Origin: Desulfobacterales bacterium
Lineage (GTDB): Bacteria; Desulfobacterota; Desulfobacteria; Desulfobacterales; SURF-7
Direction of reading: 5' to 3'
DNA: 64,000 nt
Assembly: GCA_028277765.1 (NCBI GenBank)
Contig: JANQFQ010000086.1
Span: 1-64,000, forward strand
Part shown: one piece after another, positions 63,334 through 64,000 of the stretch
How positions within the stretch are numbered: position 1 is the stretch's first letter
Layout: every line of letters starts with the position of its first letter
The notes under the pieces: generated by a model
What the model was told of the DNA's origin: nothing
Databases searched by the model: none
What the model saw: only the letters and a program-made list of their open reading frames with translations
Program-made: the position numbers and the translations under genes

Positions 63334-64000
63334 TTGAAAATCTTATTATGTTTATTTGTCTTATTCTTAAATGGTTATGTTGCACTTGCTCAAGAGAAAG
63401 TAGATGTTAAGGCATCATCAGAGACAGACCGTCTTGCTGAACAAAAATTGAGAAAGTTTTCAACAAATAATACAACAATGGCTGTCAAGCTTGCGTCCCT
63501 TTTAAATGATAAGCGTCAAGTTATTGGTTCATTAGAAACCTCCGGTAATGAAGTTATTCTAAAAGATTTGAATTTAAGACTTATTATATCTGAAAGATTT
63601 GATCATGATGGGCAATCAAATTACAAGCATTTTCATGTGTTTGCCCAATCATCGCAATATTTTCCTGAAAAACTTGATGCTTGTATCATTGGTGTGGGGG
63701 ATGACGATAAAGAAATGATTGCCGATGCAGCTGAAATCTATTCGGATCTGGTACTGCCATCTATTTTATCTTTTATCAAAGGAGAAGAAGTTCTTACCGC
63801 CAGTCAATTTTATGGTACTGAATCATGGGGTGTTGCTGGTTATCGCGGATTTAAGGGGAATTATGCAATAAGAGGTGCTTCGGATGATTCTCAATTTGAT
63901 GAGGCCACATTTTTTGCGGATATTCCCAATCTTCCATCTGACAAGCGTGCGCATCTGCTTAAGGCGACGCTTCAATGCCAGAAAGGGGCTTGGATCCGCA
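63334..64000 (+). CDS. secreted hypothetical protein (possibly DUF6348-like), truncated by window end
   Basis: AGGAGG 7 nt before TTG 63334; signal-like LKLKILLCLFVLFLNGYVALAQ; open to window end. Confidence 0.65.
   Translation, partial: MKILLCLFVLFLNGYVALAQEKVDVKASSETDRLAEQKLRKFSTNNTTMAVKLASLLNDKRQVIGSLETSGNEVILKDLNLRLIISERFDHDGQSNYKHFHVFAQSSQYFPEKLDACIIGVGDDDKEMIADAAEIYSDLVLPSILSFIKGEEVLTASQFYGTESWGVAGYRGFKGNYAIRGASDDSQFDEATFFADIPNLPSDKRAHLLKATLQCQKGAWIR

Overview
This 64-kb window looks like the chromosome of an anaerobic, Desulfobacterota-like bacterium. That lineage is inferred from gene content only. Most of it is housekeeping DNA: gpmI-rsfS-nadD-obgE-rpmA-rplU, hisIG, dnaN-gyrB, nfeD/floA, prmA, mnmE-jag-yidC-yidD-rnpA-rpmH, rng, htrA, asnS, nadA and fdhD. 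Main points for follow-up: (1) an hgcA-hgcB mercury-methylation pair (HgcA cap-helix motif NVWCAAGK; HgcB CMECGAC), last in a co-directional run ycaO/TPR - gate-domain permease - hgcA - hgcB; (2) a complete transcription attenuator before a DAHP synthase gene, with a 24-aa leader peptide containing eight consecutive aromatic codons (FYYFWYYF) and mutually exclusive antiterminator/terminator hairpins; (3) a 15-bp palindrome TRCCACAAyGTGGTA found twice in the intergenic region of an XRE-type Cys-rich regulator and an IscU-like gene, and once upstream of ycaO/TPR, suggesting a regulon that may reach hgcAB; (4) an uncharacterised BKACE / methyltransferase / anchored Cys-rich protein / radical SAM-SPASM gene run; (5) a PDZ lipoprotein with a long glycine-rich repeat domain; (6) small genes missing from the ORF track (ribosomal protein THX, rpmH, the leader peptide) and a dispersed intergenic repeat family. 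No CRISPR array, prophage or intact transposase was seen. All assignments come from reading the sequence; no database search was run.
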